The position numbers and the translations under genes were made by a program. This document shows, piece after piece, positions 33,927 to 46,395 of a stretch of 64,000 nt of DNA. Each line of letters begins with the position of its first letter. The stretch's first letter is position 1. The notes beneath the pieces are model-generated. The model was given only the letters and a program-made list of their open reading frames with translations, was not told where the DNA came from and made no database searches. The DNA comes from Melampsora larici-populina 98AG31 (taxonomy: Eukaryota > Basidiomycota > Pucciniomycetes > Pucciniales > Melampsoraceae). The stretch spans positions 1,532,236 to 1,596,235 of the forward strand of contig NW_006768765.1 in NCBI RefSeq assembly GCF_000204055.1, written 5' to 3'.

Positions 33927-36555
33927 TCAAGATTTGTTTAATTTTGACTCCTTCTCTATTTCAGAAACCCTTTGATGAATGTAAGAAAGGAAAAATTGAA
34001 TTGGGTAATAATTTTGTTTGTAAACCGGTGTGTACCAAATTGTACAGTTGGATTTTAACAGAAATATATCAAACCATTTTGGTCTAAATTTTTGTATCCA
34101 ATGCATTATTATATGAGCAATAAAGTGATGTTGGTCCAGAACAAATAGATTGCTACTACTAAGCTTAGAAATTAAAGAATTCTTGATGGTCTCAGTGCTG
34201 CGAGAAGTTCCAGTATGCTTGATTGCTTTAGGATACCTTTCCAACTGAATTTTTTCAAGTGGGATAGTTTTCCAAATCTTTAGTAACCACTGATATCCTT
34301 CCGCTAGAGTTTCACTTACTTCCTCACCCTCAGGATCATAAATCAACTTGACCTTCACTAAGAATAAAAGGAATTCATGTGTGAGAAAACTCAGTCTCAT
34401 TTTCAAACGTGCTTTGAAAATAGATCTCCTGTTACAACCATCTATCTCTGTTTGAAGGAAATCCTCAAGCTGTGTCATGACAGGGGTGACATACTTCTCA
34501 ATTGTGTTATCAAAGGATGATCTGAACTGGTTCTTGTACATACATGTTTCATCCTGGGGTGTGATTTTTTTATCAGGCTTCTTTCTTTGGGGCAGATCAT
34601 CAGGTACAACTTGAATATTCCCTTTTCCTGCACCATTGTGTGTTAAGTTAACAGTATCCTTGGAATTGCCTATATGTCCAAAGGAATTTGAATTATGATG
34701 TGGTTTATTTGGAATGTGAGTGATACAATTATATATTATGGGCAATATTAATCTTTTTGTGGTATAAGCTTCATTATGATTGGAGTAACCAGATTGATGA
34801 GTATTTGAATTTGTTACATGGCTGATGGACAATCCTGCCCCACTGTGAAATTTCCTCCTCTTATTCTGTATGGTCATATCTTCAATGTGGGAGTGCATCT
34901 TCCTACTTATATCATCCTGTTTCATAGGTGTTTGGGATCCATCTAGCTCCTTGTGATAATTGAAAGATGATTGCAAATATTCACCTTGGTCTTTCCATGA
35001 AATTTCAAAAGCTTTATTGCTGCCTGGTATGTCAAGTGATTGAGTTTGAATGCCTTGTGGAACAAAGTTTGAAACCCTTCCTCCATTCATCAAGTGATCT
35101 AGATCCGGACCTTCACACAACTCTCTTCCAAGAAACTGTAGATTGTCTTTTTCTGAGTTGTGCTCTAGATATGGTAAGGAGTTTGATCCCATTGCATCAT
35201 AAATATGGTGATCCAGAAGGTTGGATAAATCATCTATGGGCTGGCCTGTATGATCTGATCTTGGTGTATCATGCTCTAAATTAACAAAATTATCCTTTGC
35301 TGAGTGTGCATTTCGTGTATCTTCAACTATCTTTGAAACCCCAGGATGCGCTTCCACAGGCAGGACACTTGGAGAGTTTGACTTTGAGGTGTGTCTGTCT
35401 GGACTATTGTACCAATTATTTGACAGATCTGACTGTGTGTGTGGTTGGTATGAACTGAAGCAGTTTGTACCTTGAGATATTTGATCTGGAACAAAGTCAA
35501 GACTTCTGTGGTTGTGAAGATCTTCTGGTGTATTGAGATTTGAAGGATGTTTAAGTTCAACAAAGCTGTTGGGTAAGGGTATAGAAGGGTTTGTGTTTTT
35601 CATGATGCTCAAGCTTCTTGAGCTATTAATTTCACTATTTCTGTTGATACCAATACTTCCTGATGTTCCCTCTGCCTGATTTATTCCTTGACCTTGGTTC
35701 ATAAAATGATCATGTATTCCAAAGTCTGATATTGGAAAATCATCTGTTGACAATTCATCAACCCTCCCCATTTCATGTGTGTTTGGTGATGCTTTGGAAT
35801 CTACTCCCATCTCTGGACCATGAGGTATCATCTCAGAGGTGCAAGGAGCTTGATGGTTGGCATGAGCTGGTGACATTTGGAGATTAGGAACATACTGAAT
35901 ATCTTGAATTATATCATTTGTGTGTATTGTTTTTAGGACATCTTCAACCATTCCTCCTGGGAGTGGTAAGAGATCTAGATGATTTATGTAATCAAGGTCT
36001 CCCAAAAAATTTGAAATCCATACATCCCCTTCACTGTACATCCCCTTGTCTTTGCCTTGCTTGTTGAAACTCCCATGGTGATTCTGGTAAGGAGATGTGA
36101 TATCCTGATGCACCTCTGGAGAAGTATCAGTTAGAAAGTCTGTGGTGTGATCAACATCACATGTAAGTTGGATTTTAAAAGGGAAAATGAGATCAAAAAG
36201 TCATTCCAGTATTTCAGAAGCCTTACCTTTTTGTTCACTTCCATCAACTAAGTCTTCCAATCCTTCAATAGAGGAACAATCATCAATATCCAAAACAAAT
36301 CTTGATTTAAAAATACAACAGATGCAAATCACCTGATTGGACATTATAATGACCTTCTTCTATTTCATCATTATGATTTGACACCTCTTGAGCAATATGT
36401 GTGGTTTTGGGTTTCAAATATTGATAATTCTGCTCACCATTCCATAAACTTTGTGCTAGATCTTCTCTGGGAAGATATGCCCAGACAAATTCTTGGCTGG
36501 GGTATAACAGAACCAACAATAAATAAAAGAGGCTGACACTCTTCATACAAAACAT
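33927..36555 (-). CDS. Large secreted protein B, paralogue of A (811 aa)
   Basis: Preferred two-exon model (minus strand): 36333..36555 and 33927..36139, phase 1 at the junction, 811 aa. The signal peptide (KSVSLFYLLLVLLYPSQ) is followed by DLAQSLWNGEQ and EVSNHN as in A. Basic patches NKRRKF and QRKKPDKK sit at positions matching those in A. C-terminal domain: RSSFDNTIEKYVTPVM, RLSFLTHEFLLFLVKVK, SETLAEGYQWLLKIWKTIP, FRPKWFDIF. Compared with A, the end of exon 1 (36227-36332) is shifted out of frame, though its sequence still resembles A (IEG, then GSEQK); using the GTGATT donor at 36332 skips it and keeps the frame. If that donor is not used, the gene is a frameshifted pseudogene. Confidence 0.75.
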
Positions 36556-37501
36556 TTCTGCCTGACCAAGATCACAAGAACAGATGAGTAGAGGAGACTA
36601 TGATTTTCAATATTATGTAAAAGATAAGGTGGGCAGTGAATACCTGACATACTCAAATTGACCGAGGTATCTAGATTATTGGACTTCAAACATGCCTCAG
36701 ATCTCTGGTGGCACACCCGTATTGAAAACTGATCTTCAAAATGTTTCATATGAGACTTCCATGAGACATGTTACCATGAAATTGAAATCTTGGCCAAAAA
36801 ATATGTAACACCAAATCATGTGGCAAATCTTTGGTTCATGGCCTCGTTGTATATTGGTAATCTTTCAACATCCTAATCCCTACCAATCTTTGAACCTTTG
36901 GCTTGATAAGCTCAGTTTCATATCAAGGTTTTGAACTCCCAGCACAGGACTGGATTGCTGTTTACTAGCAGTTTAGGACATCTGGCTACATCAGAGTTGT
37001 CTAAGAGTTTTCTCAGAGAGATATTGAACTCATTCATATTTTTTTAATTCGGTTGTCTCGGGTGTTTACTTCTGAACTAATCAGAAGCAAACAGAAGAGT
37101 ACAATGAGTGTTTGAAAGCAGTTAAATGACTCATAAAGATGGTTTTTTTGTCATCAACATGGTGAGGGTACAAGAAATCAGTTGACTTCATGGCCCAGAC
37201 CTGGCCTCAGGCTCCTTGCAGGCTGAGCAGGGCCAGGGCCGGGTCAGCCTCAGAGTCTCGTGACTCCGTGAGAGTCCAAAGCGCGAGTAATTTTGGTTCA
37301 CACAGAGGCCACCACCAATGCTACCTCATCAACTCAACGCGATCAATCCTCTGAGGGAACACTTCACCATCGATACTCAACGAGATAGAAAACACTCATC
37401 GATCGGCTACAATTCAAATCATATTCGTGACTGTCGACCTGATATCTCGATAATTCGAAGTAAAGAGAACTGTTGAAAAATCATATACCATTGAAAAGAA
37501 A
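36556..37501. other. Intergenic region between B and the pyrophosphatase gene
   Basis: The first 270 bp carry the B upstream region (related to A's). The rest contains the promoter of the next gene; a short GC-richer stretch near 37195-37260 (GGCCAGGGCCGGG) stands out. No gene supported. Confidence 0.45.
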
Positions 37502-39766
37502 ATGGCAAAAGATGATGAAACTGAATTGGAACTTATCAAAAGAAAACCTTTGAATGAGAATCAAGGAAATCATGAGGAAACAACATCAGAACAAGAATCA
37601 GACCCGGGAGTAGAATCATATTCAGAATCAGAATCGGAATCAGAATCAGATATAAATGATAATCAATCACGCTTAATCAACACTTCAAATCAAAACCCCA
37701 TCAAACCTCGAACGTATCTGATCCTATCTACAATCTCAATAATTTTCATTCTATTTATCTTTTCTATCGCACCCCATTTTTCAATCGAATCAATTTCAAA
37801 AACCACTTTAAAACAAATCAAACCGATCGGACCACCTGGTAGTATTACATCTAATACTGAACATTGGGCAAGTCAAGGTGGAACTTGGAATAATGTAGAT
37901 TTAGATGAAAAGTTCAAAGAATCGGATAAATTAGCAAGTTTATCAAATTCAACCCATCATTTTAAAAAAACTTTGATCGTGGTCTCTTTAGATGGATTTA
38001 GGTAAGTTTTACATCTTTGTTTCTTTGGATTCTTTTATCGCTATGAGTAGTTTACTGACTTGAAGTTAACACAAATGATGTCAGGTTGGATTATTTGGAT
38101 CGGAACTTAACTTCTAATTTAATTTCATTAACCGAAAAAGGTGGATTAAGAGCCAAAGGTTTAAAACCACAATGTAAGTTGATTTGATCATTAAAAAATT
38201 GTTCAAAATGTATGAACTGATGAGTTTGATGATTTGTTTAGTTCCTTCTTTAACATTTCCAAATCATTGGTCAATGTTAACCGGTCTTTACCCTGAATCT
38301 CATGGAATCGTTTCTAATAATTTTTACGATCCAAACTTGGATTTAAATTTCACCAATACGAATCCTTCAATAAGTTGGGATTCTTATTGGTGGGGTGGTG
38401 AACCAGTTTGTGATTTTGATTTGTTTTCATCACATCCGATTAATACAAAAGAAAAAAAAACATCACTTTGTAACCAAAAAAACGCTCACACTTTGTTCTT
38501 TTTTCTTTTTCTTTTTTAGATTTGGTCAACTGCTTCAAAGAATCAAATGAAAACTGCTGTAATGATGTGGCCAGGTCCTCCTTATACATCTGAAAAGATT
38601 AGACCTACTTACTGGAGAGCTTTTCAAGAACATTTCAAATGGTCAAAACGTATTCAACTCTTAGAAAGTTGGTTAGGTTCGTCATTTTCCATTTCTTTCA
38701 ACCGAAAAACAAAAATTCAAATCCTTTATATAAAATTGATTTTTTTTGGCGGGTGGGGGGTGAAACTTTTTTTTTAAAAAAGAATAGATATGCCAATTCA
38801 TGAAAGACCTGAATTGATTTTTATCTATCTACCAGATTTAGATGAAGTAGGACATCGAAATGGAGCTGAGAGTTCTCAATTAAATCAAACATTAATTCAA
38901 ATGAATCATTTTGTCAACCGTTTAGATCAATCACTTTCGAATCGGAATTTATCTGAGATTGTGGATGTGGTTTATGTTAGTGATCATGGAATGAGTTCTT
39001 CTGATGATCATCGTTTGATTTATTTAGATCAAATCTTGGGTTCTAAACATTTTTCAAATTTGATTGGAATTGATGGTACGATCACTTTTTTTTAATACTT
39101 TTAAAACTTGATATCAAACAAGATCAACAATCTAATGTTTTTTTTTGCATTCTTACATTTGATTAGGTTGGCCAGCTGCTGGATTAAGGTTTAAAGAAGG
39201 ATACGATCTAGAATCAGTTTTAAAACAACTAGATAAATCGTCCCAACATTCCGAATCATTCAAAGTTTACACACACGAGACTATGCCTGACCGTTGGCAT
39301 TTTGTAAGTTGATCTTCACCAATCTCAACCACAAATTCTACCCAAGAAGGATAATCTCTAATCCTTATCTTGTTTTTTAGTCTAATAACCAAAGGATTGC
39401 TCCGATTTACATTGTACCTAGTTTAGGTTGGGTAGTTACAACAACTCAAGAACATAAAGTTGAAATGAAAGGTCATTTTAGAACCAAAGTAACTTCTTCG
39501 TCCTTTTTTTTTAAAAACCTTGAGAAAGAAACTAACTAATGTATTCTTTGTAATAGGGAATTCATGGGTATGATAATGATTTAGAAGAAATGCAAGGGAT
39601 TTTCTTTGCTTATGGTCCTTCTTTTCGAAAAAAATCAATCAAATCCAATCTAATCGACAGGTTTTCTAATTTAGAAATTTATAGTTTAATTATCAAACTA
39701 TTGAATATTACTGATCATTTACCTAAACAAAATTCTACTTTAAATTTTTGGGATCAGTATCTTTGA
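37502..39766 (+). CDS. Ectonucleotide pyrophosphatase/phosphodiesterase, type II membrane protein (550 aa)
   Basis: Eight exons: 37502..38001, 38085..38173, 38242..38405, 38520..38676, 38788..39075, 39167..39303, 39381..39488, 39557..39766; all phases agree and give 550 aa. An acidic Ser/Glu-rich cytosolic tail (SESESESESD) precedes one membrane helix at about 71-92. The alkaline-phosphatase-like fold shows SLDGFR (metal Asp, about 163), PSLTFPNHWSMLTGLYPESH with the nucleophile Thr near 201, YLPDLDEVGHRNG, YVSDHGM and IHGYDND (metal-binding D/H residues). The family cleaves phosphodiester or pyrophosphate bonds in nucleotides outside the cell or in the secretory lumen (yeast Npp1/Npp2). The ATG at 37502 starts the frame and follows an A-rich leader. 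Confidence 0.95.
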
Positions 39767-40207
39767 TAGAGTTGAACAAAACAGACCAAACCTCCTGGAA
39801 TCATTTATGTCGTTTTTTTTCTTTCTTTCTTTGCTTGATTGATTGTATTTTATACACTTGTATTTTCAATGCATAGATATTTTTTTCTAGATTTCTCTTC
39901 GTTGCAAGACTTCAAAATTCATGAGATCAATGAATCTCAATCAAAGTGTTTTGAAATGAAATTGCTTCATTGAAGTTCTATTTATACATAATATAATCTA
40001 TATCAAGCTCATGACCAACGCTTTTCATCATTTCTATTAGAACATTTCCATTCAATTCTTATACTAATTATAATAAGTAACATTCCAATTCTATGATGGA
40101 AAAAGACTCTAAATATATAACATCTAATGATGAGTAGAAAAAGAATCATGAACAAGATTGATAAGTGATGCTGCACTGATTACCTAGCCATCATCTATGA
40201 CAACACA
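39767..40207. other. Convergent 3' intergenic region
   Basis: About 440 bp between the ENPP and GDA1 stop codons; AT-rich, no ORF or repeat seen. Confidence 0.45.
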
Positions 40208-42252
40208 TCAAGCCCGGCATTCAACCTTTCCATCTATCATGGCGATCGCTGCACCAAGTGCCCTATCAAAAGCAAACGGAATTAAGGAGAGGTTTCAAGT
40301 TTTGAGTATAAGGGGTCTGACATAGAAATCTAAACTTCAGTAGAGTAAAAAGAAACACTAACCATCCCAATTCTACACCATCAATCTTTTTACTAATCTA
40401 TAATGATAAAAAAACGCGAGACCAAAGTGCGTTCAATATCTTTCCTTGATCCTTTAAAGATAAAAAAGAAGAAAATACTAGCTCACCACAATCTCACGAT
40501 CATCTTTAACTTCATATCCAAAACTTAAAAGAGAATACATAAAACTCAAATCTAAACAATATTCAGGTCGATCTTCAAGTTCTTTGATGGCTTCTTCTTC
40601 ATTAGCGGGTTTGAATTCATTTAATACAATCCATTTTCCATTGGATTGTTTACCTTTACAAACACTTTCTGCTAATTGTTTTAATTGATGTAACTTAAAT
40701 GGAGATTTCAAACCTAAAGGTTCAATTCTATCATAAAAATATGATAATCTAAAGTTCCTTATATAATATCAGTTTGAATTCTTTTGATGTAAAAAGCTTC
40801 TTAGAAGGAACACAAAAGGTTGACTTACGCATAAATAGGTCCGGTTTTAAAACTATCTTCTAATCGAGGTTGATAAACTCCTCCAAAAGCACAAGGTTTC
40901 AACTTACAAGTTTCATCCTTATCCATGACTATTTCCACTAACCTTCTACAGGCATTAAATCCTGCTCCAGTACCTACGATTTCGATTAATTGATCGGGTT
41001 CTAATTCCACTTTTTTTCTACCATCTTTCACTAAACAAGGACTGAAGATTTCTAAAACTTGATCACTCGAATGTTTTGAATGTTGTGATCTCCAACGTTG
41101 ATTAAATGCAACTAAGTTATGAATCGATCTACGTGCTTCCATTAATCCATAACCTAAATGAGAATGTTGATAAAGTGCATGATTTCTTCCACCGAATTTT
41201 AAATCATAAACATGATCTCCTGGTTCTAAGATAGCTTGTTTGTCTACTTGAAGTGGTTCAAAAACGATTTGAGTAGATGCTCCTCCTAGATCTAGGACAG
41301 CTGCAGTGCTAGTGTCAAGGTTTTTCTGAACTGTCGTTTGAGGTCCAATTCGTTTCAATAGCTATCCAAGTGATCGAACCAAAAAGATAAGTAAAAGATT
41401 GGTTGAAAAATCATATTTGGATCGATAAAGAGAGTGTAAACGTACATAATTGATAGTCACCCAAGCATAAACACCTTCAGCAGAACCATCCATAATACTA
41501 ACCGCATCTTTAGCCACACTAAATGGCCACTCATCTCTCAAATACCTTTCCACTTCATTTATAATAGCAGAACTTTGAGCTTCACCTAATAATCTTAAAC
41601 CAGCAGTAGCACGAACCGAAAGAGGTGTACAAGCTCTATCTTTTTCTGGTACGCTTTTGATGGCTTCATCTAACAAGACTTTTAAAGATCGAGCGGCTTG
41701 TTTAGGTGATCTAGCAAATGAAGAAAGTCCAGGTTGAGTTTTGATAAACTTTTCATCTATCAATCTAGGTAATGAATTAGATTGATCTGAAGTTGGTAAA
41801 CATCTTGAGAAACGATAAACATGAATTCTTGAACCTGTTGAACCTGCATCGATCATTAGAGCGAATTGTTCATTAGATTTACCTGGTGGTGCGATACAAA
41901 CTGGATGTTTTGAAGTGGAAAGTAATGAATCTGAAGTTTGAAATTCTTGATTAATGTTTTGATTTGAAGATCGATTTGGATAATAAATAAAAAAGATTAT
42001 CATCATCGGTATTGTTAAAAGTAAGAATGTTTTACGAAAAGTGAATGGGATGATATGTCTTCTGATGAAAGCCATGATTGAATTTGATTGAGATGGATCT
42101 GAATTGATAAAGAGAGGAGCATAGAGATGAGGTAGGTTTTGATTTAAAGTTGAAGTTGGTAATGAAGTTGAACCAGAAGATCTTGAGGATGCTGATGAAC
42201 TTCTTGAATTGTGTTGATGATGAGTTGTTGAGGCTGAAGTGGGTTTTGACAT
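40208..42252 (-). CDS. GDA1: Golgi guanosine/nucleoside diphosphatase, GDA1/CD39 family (563 aa)
   Basis: Five exons (minus strand): 41446..42252, 40829..41361, 40487..40748, 40363..40397, 40208..40262; in frame, 563 aa. A short Ser/Thr-rich cytosolic tail, one membrane helix (about 73-91) and a lumenal catalytic domain. Apyrase conserved regions: MIDAGSTGSRIHVYRF (about 133), RATAGLRLLG, MDGSAEGVYAWVTINYLL with the catalytic Glu, LDLGGASTQIVF and a C-terminal VELGWALGAAIAMI. In yeast Gda1 converts GDP to GMP in the Golgi lumen so that GDP-mannose import can continue, supporting mannosylation. The start at 42252 is the first ATG; codons upstream are open but have none. A 35-nt exon precedes the last one. 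GDA1 is preferred over plasma-membrane apyrase because there is one N-terminal helix only. Confidence 0.95.
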
Positions 42253-43121
42253 GTTTTTGTAAAATGGGTTCAGGGAAAAGCCATTGAGAATGACCCAAAC
42301 CACTTTAAATCGGAAGTTAGGTGAAGTTAGGTGATGTCATCACATTCACTCTGTCCATGTCAAGAAACATTTCACAACTCAAAATTCAATCAACTTGTTC
42401 CTCAGCCTCACAATCCCAGTATGGATGCAGCAAAGAAAATGATGAGCCAACGGGACCTTCAGACATCCCCCTATTGTAGAAGAGAATAGGTTCAACTTAG
42501 AGTATACTGTATGGTGGCCTCCTTGTTTCCCTCATGAGCCACATCTTTTGAATCCCAGGCTGCAGTGATACTCATCAAGTCTCTCAAGATTATATATGCA
42601 CCTGGCTGATGAGGACCTGATACATTGCCTGGATATAAACTCAAATCATCCAAAGAATATAATATGATATACTTGATCTTGGATTAACTTCACTCACATC
42701 CAGATACAAATTTACCATCATTTGTCTACATTGGTATATCCAAAAATCAACGTGTCAAAAGCGTTTGATTGGAGAGAGTGAGAGACCAAGTTAACCCACA
42801 ACAGTAAATCAAGAATGTTTTGAAGATAAAGAGTTGGATTTTTAGTGTTGTCAAGTTTCTATATTTGCATAGTGATACTACAATCGAATGATATCCTAAC
42901 AATTCCATAACTAGACCAAGTATGTACTTGATCTGATCCAAAGTATAAACATACCAAACATACCCGTCTTACTGAGCCTGGAGTGCCCGATTCTAAGGAG
43001 TTAAACAAATCTGAATTCTATGAGACGCGCGCATGCCCTTCTGCCAGCTACATTAATAAATATACTGGTCCGAATCTAAGACATTTCTTCTATCACATCT
43101 AGTTTCGAAGGCCTTTAGCAA
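42253..43121. other. Intergenic region between GDA1 start and MATE end
   Basis: About 870 bp with the GDA1 promoter; no gene, RNA or element recognised. Confidence 0.45.
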
Positions 43122-45464
43122 TTAAATGCTCAAGCTTGGTGCGATATCCAAAGCTTCTGATCCAAGACGTTCTACAGCTCGATCAACTTCATCTGCCCAC
43201 TTGATCGACTTGATGATTGTGAACTCAGTAATCCCTACGAGGAATAAAGCGACGCACTTTGTTTTTTTTGTGAATAGATCAATCTGATCAGTTACTGGTG
43301 AAACACGATAGCCTCAATCACACAGGCTATGTCTGTGTGATTACACAGGATATTTCTGTGTGATTTGTGAGTCGATTATAAGACGTACCTGTCCAAGCCA
43401 TAATCCTGGAAGACCCATCGATGCCCAGAAGGCAAGAGCTATACCAAGTGGTAGAGCTATAAGATAATATGCTATAATATTCACAATTGCTCCAACGTGT
43501 TGCAAGCCAACTCCTCGCAATGTTCCTATAGAAGTTGGGAAACACATGAACGTCAATATCACACCACCTGAATTAATGAACTTATCAAAGACGTCTAATG
43601 TTTCTTACCACCACATGATTGAGCCCATCCATCAGCAATCTGGAATGCAGCCACATATGGCAATACATCAGTCACCAATCTAATCACTTCATCATCCTTA
43701 GTGAAAAACGACCCAAATCTGTTCCGGTTTGACATTAATAGGATCGTCACCGAGCCTCCAACGAGAGTAGCAAGAAAAACAGCAGCTGATCCAGCGCAAC
43801 GGGCTCTATTAGGTTGACGAGCACCGAGAAGATGACCGATCCTTGCGGAAGCTGATACGCCCACCCCAAACGGAAGTGTTGCAGAAATTTGATCTAGGGT
43901 CATAATCACCGACTGAGCCTCTATGGCCTTTACTGAAACCTTTCCAGCAAGCAGAGCGACGATTTCAAATGCCCTGATTATGTAAAAAGTCTAAGTTTAG
44001 ATCTCTCAAACAGCTAAAGGTATGAGATGATTATGATCAAAGCCTACCACCATTCCGTACCCACCATCACAAAACCGGAGATCGAGAGCTTGAACATAGG
44101 CCACAACGATTTAAAGCATTGGCGTGACCAACCTCCCCAGGCTTTTCCGCCTCCCATGGTCTTTCCAAGAACTAGCCAATTTGTCAAGTCGGCGTATGAG
44201 GAGTGAGCTTACATGAATTTGCGGAAGGTTGATAACTTACCACATATCATCAAAAATGCAAGCCAGTATGTGATCATCGTCCCCAACGCAGCGCCACGAA
44301 ACCCCAATTCGAGCTTAGAAATACAAAACCAATTCAAGAAGACGTTGATTGGAGAAACCACAACTAGCACAATGGTCGAAGCGTGCATGATACCTGTTGT
44401 CAACCAAGAACCTTCATTTCAATTCATAAAAAAGCCACAGGTAAGACTTTGAGGTGAAGAAAGTTTTGTACATGCGGACCTTGAACTTGAAGAAACTTTT
44501 TAACAGCTCTTGTGTAATAAAAACATCGAAAGAAGTCAGGCCCACCATATCCTTCCGTACGTAGTCACAAAAACACAAGAAGCTTAGGTGGTCGAGTATT
44601 GTAATTATTCATGGTATGATCCAGGAAAGGTGAAGACAAGATATTGTAACTTACTCGAACCATATATAGGGCAGCATTCCAAAGGAAAGTATCTTCATGA
44701 ATGCTTCAGTGTCTTGTGAAAGCTTGGGGTCTTGACCAAGGGCTAGGAGGATAGTTTCCATGAACCACCAACTGACGCCAAAGGGCAAATAGATGATCGT
44801 CCTGTGACATACCAGCACGGATTGACATCGCACATATCAGCACATTGGAAATTTACGATCCTGATGTCAAATGATTCTTGAGCGTCTAGCACTTCCAATA
44901 ACATGAGATGTAGAACTATTGGTTTTGCAGTTTTACCTTGAAAGCTATGAGATTGCTCAAATTTGACAGTTGTACGTGGGGGTGAAGAGGTGCTTACAGA
45001 CTCAGCATAGCACGTTGCAATAAAATTCCCACCTGATGTATATCATGAGAGGCGGTGAAGGAGGTAGAGGCCATTGTGTCCAATGCCGTCGTCCCGCCGA
45101 AAGCAATACAGCCCGCCGTGACCATGATCCACATGTAACTGTGCTCGAAAGAATATCCGCTCAGCCTCAGCTCATCAATTTTTAGGACGTCTGTACAAAA
45201 TCAAGCGTCAACTCACGAAATAGCTGCGACGCTGAGAGCCTCTTGACCAGCTAAGCGACCACAAAGAAATATACTCGAAGTTTGTAGGCTGTTCTGAACC
45301 AAGTATGTCAATGAAATCGGTACCGCATTTTTGAAGGTCACCCAGACTTCTGTCAAAAATTTCGATCGGCTAGCCTGGCTTGAAGAGGTAGAGGAAGGTC
45401 GTGAGGCCAAGTGCGAGCTCAGCAGAGGGGTCGATTCGGAATTGTTGCGATCTTGTATATCCAT
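43122..45464 (-). CDS. MATE-family efflux transporter (492 aa)
   Basis: Nine exons (minus strand): 45217..45464, 44998..45138, 44655..44801, 44480..44508, 44241..44393, 44048..44171, 43609..43973, 43389..43525, 43122..43256; all phases agree and give 492 aa, typical for fungal MATE. Family stretches: [90 protein letters not shown] and [20 protein letters not shown], with twelve predicted membrane segments. MATE proteins export cationic drugs or metabolites using H+ or Na+ gradients. The start at 45464 ([11 protein letters not shown]) gives a normal cytosolic N-terminus; an earlier ATG at 45566 is possible. Exon 4 is 29 nt. The last intron holds an unusual inverted repeat. Confidence 0.95.
43317..43366. 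repeat. Inverted repeat inside the last MATE intron
   Basis: AATCACACAG is followed by two CTGTGTGATT units, allowing alternative hairpins within the intron. Short; could be a remnant of a small element or only an RNA structure. Confidence 0.5.
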
Positions 45465-46395
45465 TTGTTTCTTCCGCTGAGAAGACTGTTGACTTTCTTT
45501 GAAGTTGAACGGAAATCTAACCAGTGATCGTTGAAAAGGTACGTGACCATCAAGGCATCGCCGCATACAATGACCCCGGTCCGTCTAGTCTGCACACTGA
45601 CACGGGTCAACAAGACTTCGGTGAAGCTCATCAGGAGAGCTCAGCAGCGTGATACCGTTTCGCTGGATCTTATCATTGAAGTGAACGATTGCGATCTCGG
45701 TGAAGCTTCAAGGAGGTGAATAAGAAACCCAAGGATGTCGTCCAGCTTCAAGAAATCGAAATGAGTTGTCCCAAGCTTGTGGACACAAGTTTCGCAAACT
45801 TCAACAAAACAACCAGATGGAAGATTGATCAAGTAAAACTCAAGCAACCAAGTCCAATATGTTCAACAACACTTCTCGAGATCCTTGTCTGCTGAGATTC
45901 GTTGCTAAGCAAGTTCGACTCTCCCTTTTTAAACTTTTAAGAACCCGACGGACTTTGTTTTTTAAAACATATCAACAATCCTCGAATTATTATATTCCCA
46001 TATTTTATTGTATTTTATCCTTCCATTTTCATCTCATATCACAAATTAGTCAAAGTCCAGAGACTTCCGCCGCACCAGGTGCTCAGCTCCGTCATATCTT
46101 GAATTTTTTTCTTTTAACAAACTTATCATCACATCTTCCGACATTCGACTCTATCTTATTTAAGTTGCTTCTTCCTAGGGCCACAGATGGTGGGCTAGTT
46201 CAACTTCGTCAATCTTTCAAGCAAAACCAATAAATCAACATCCTAAAACTGCACTTTCAGTTCTTTGATCTCACAAAAAAACAAATTTATAATCAAAATA
46301 TCAACTGCGTAGGCGAATCATCAAACGGCGAGACACACGTGAAGATACTCCTTGCTTGAAGGTGTTTTGTCTTGCCAATCAAAGTAGCCCCGGCA
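45465..46395. other. Divergent intergenic region
   Basis: Promoters of the MATE gene and of the following membrane protein gene. Open frames are present on both strands but show no family content. Confidence 0.4.

Noticed and set aside
36303..36332. 30-nt intron in gene B joining exon 1 to the downstream A-like stretch
   Set aside because: Too short for a spliceosomal intron, and the joined frame hits a stop.
43526..43567. Extra coding sequence (frame reading [13 protein letters not shown]) in the MATE gene
   Set aside because: Using the later acceptor at 43525 restores the conserved [17 protein letters not shown]; the extra stretch is intron.
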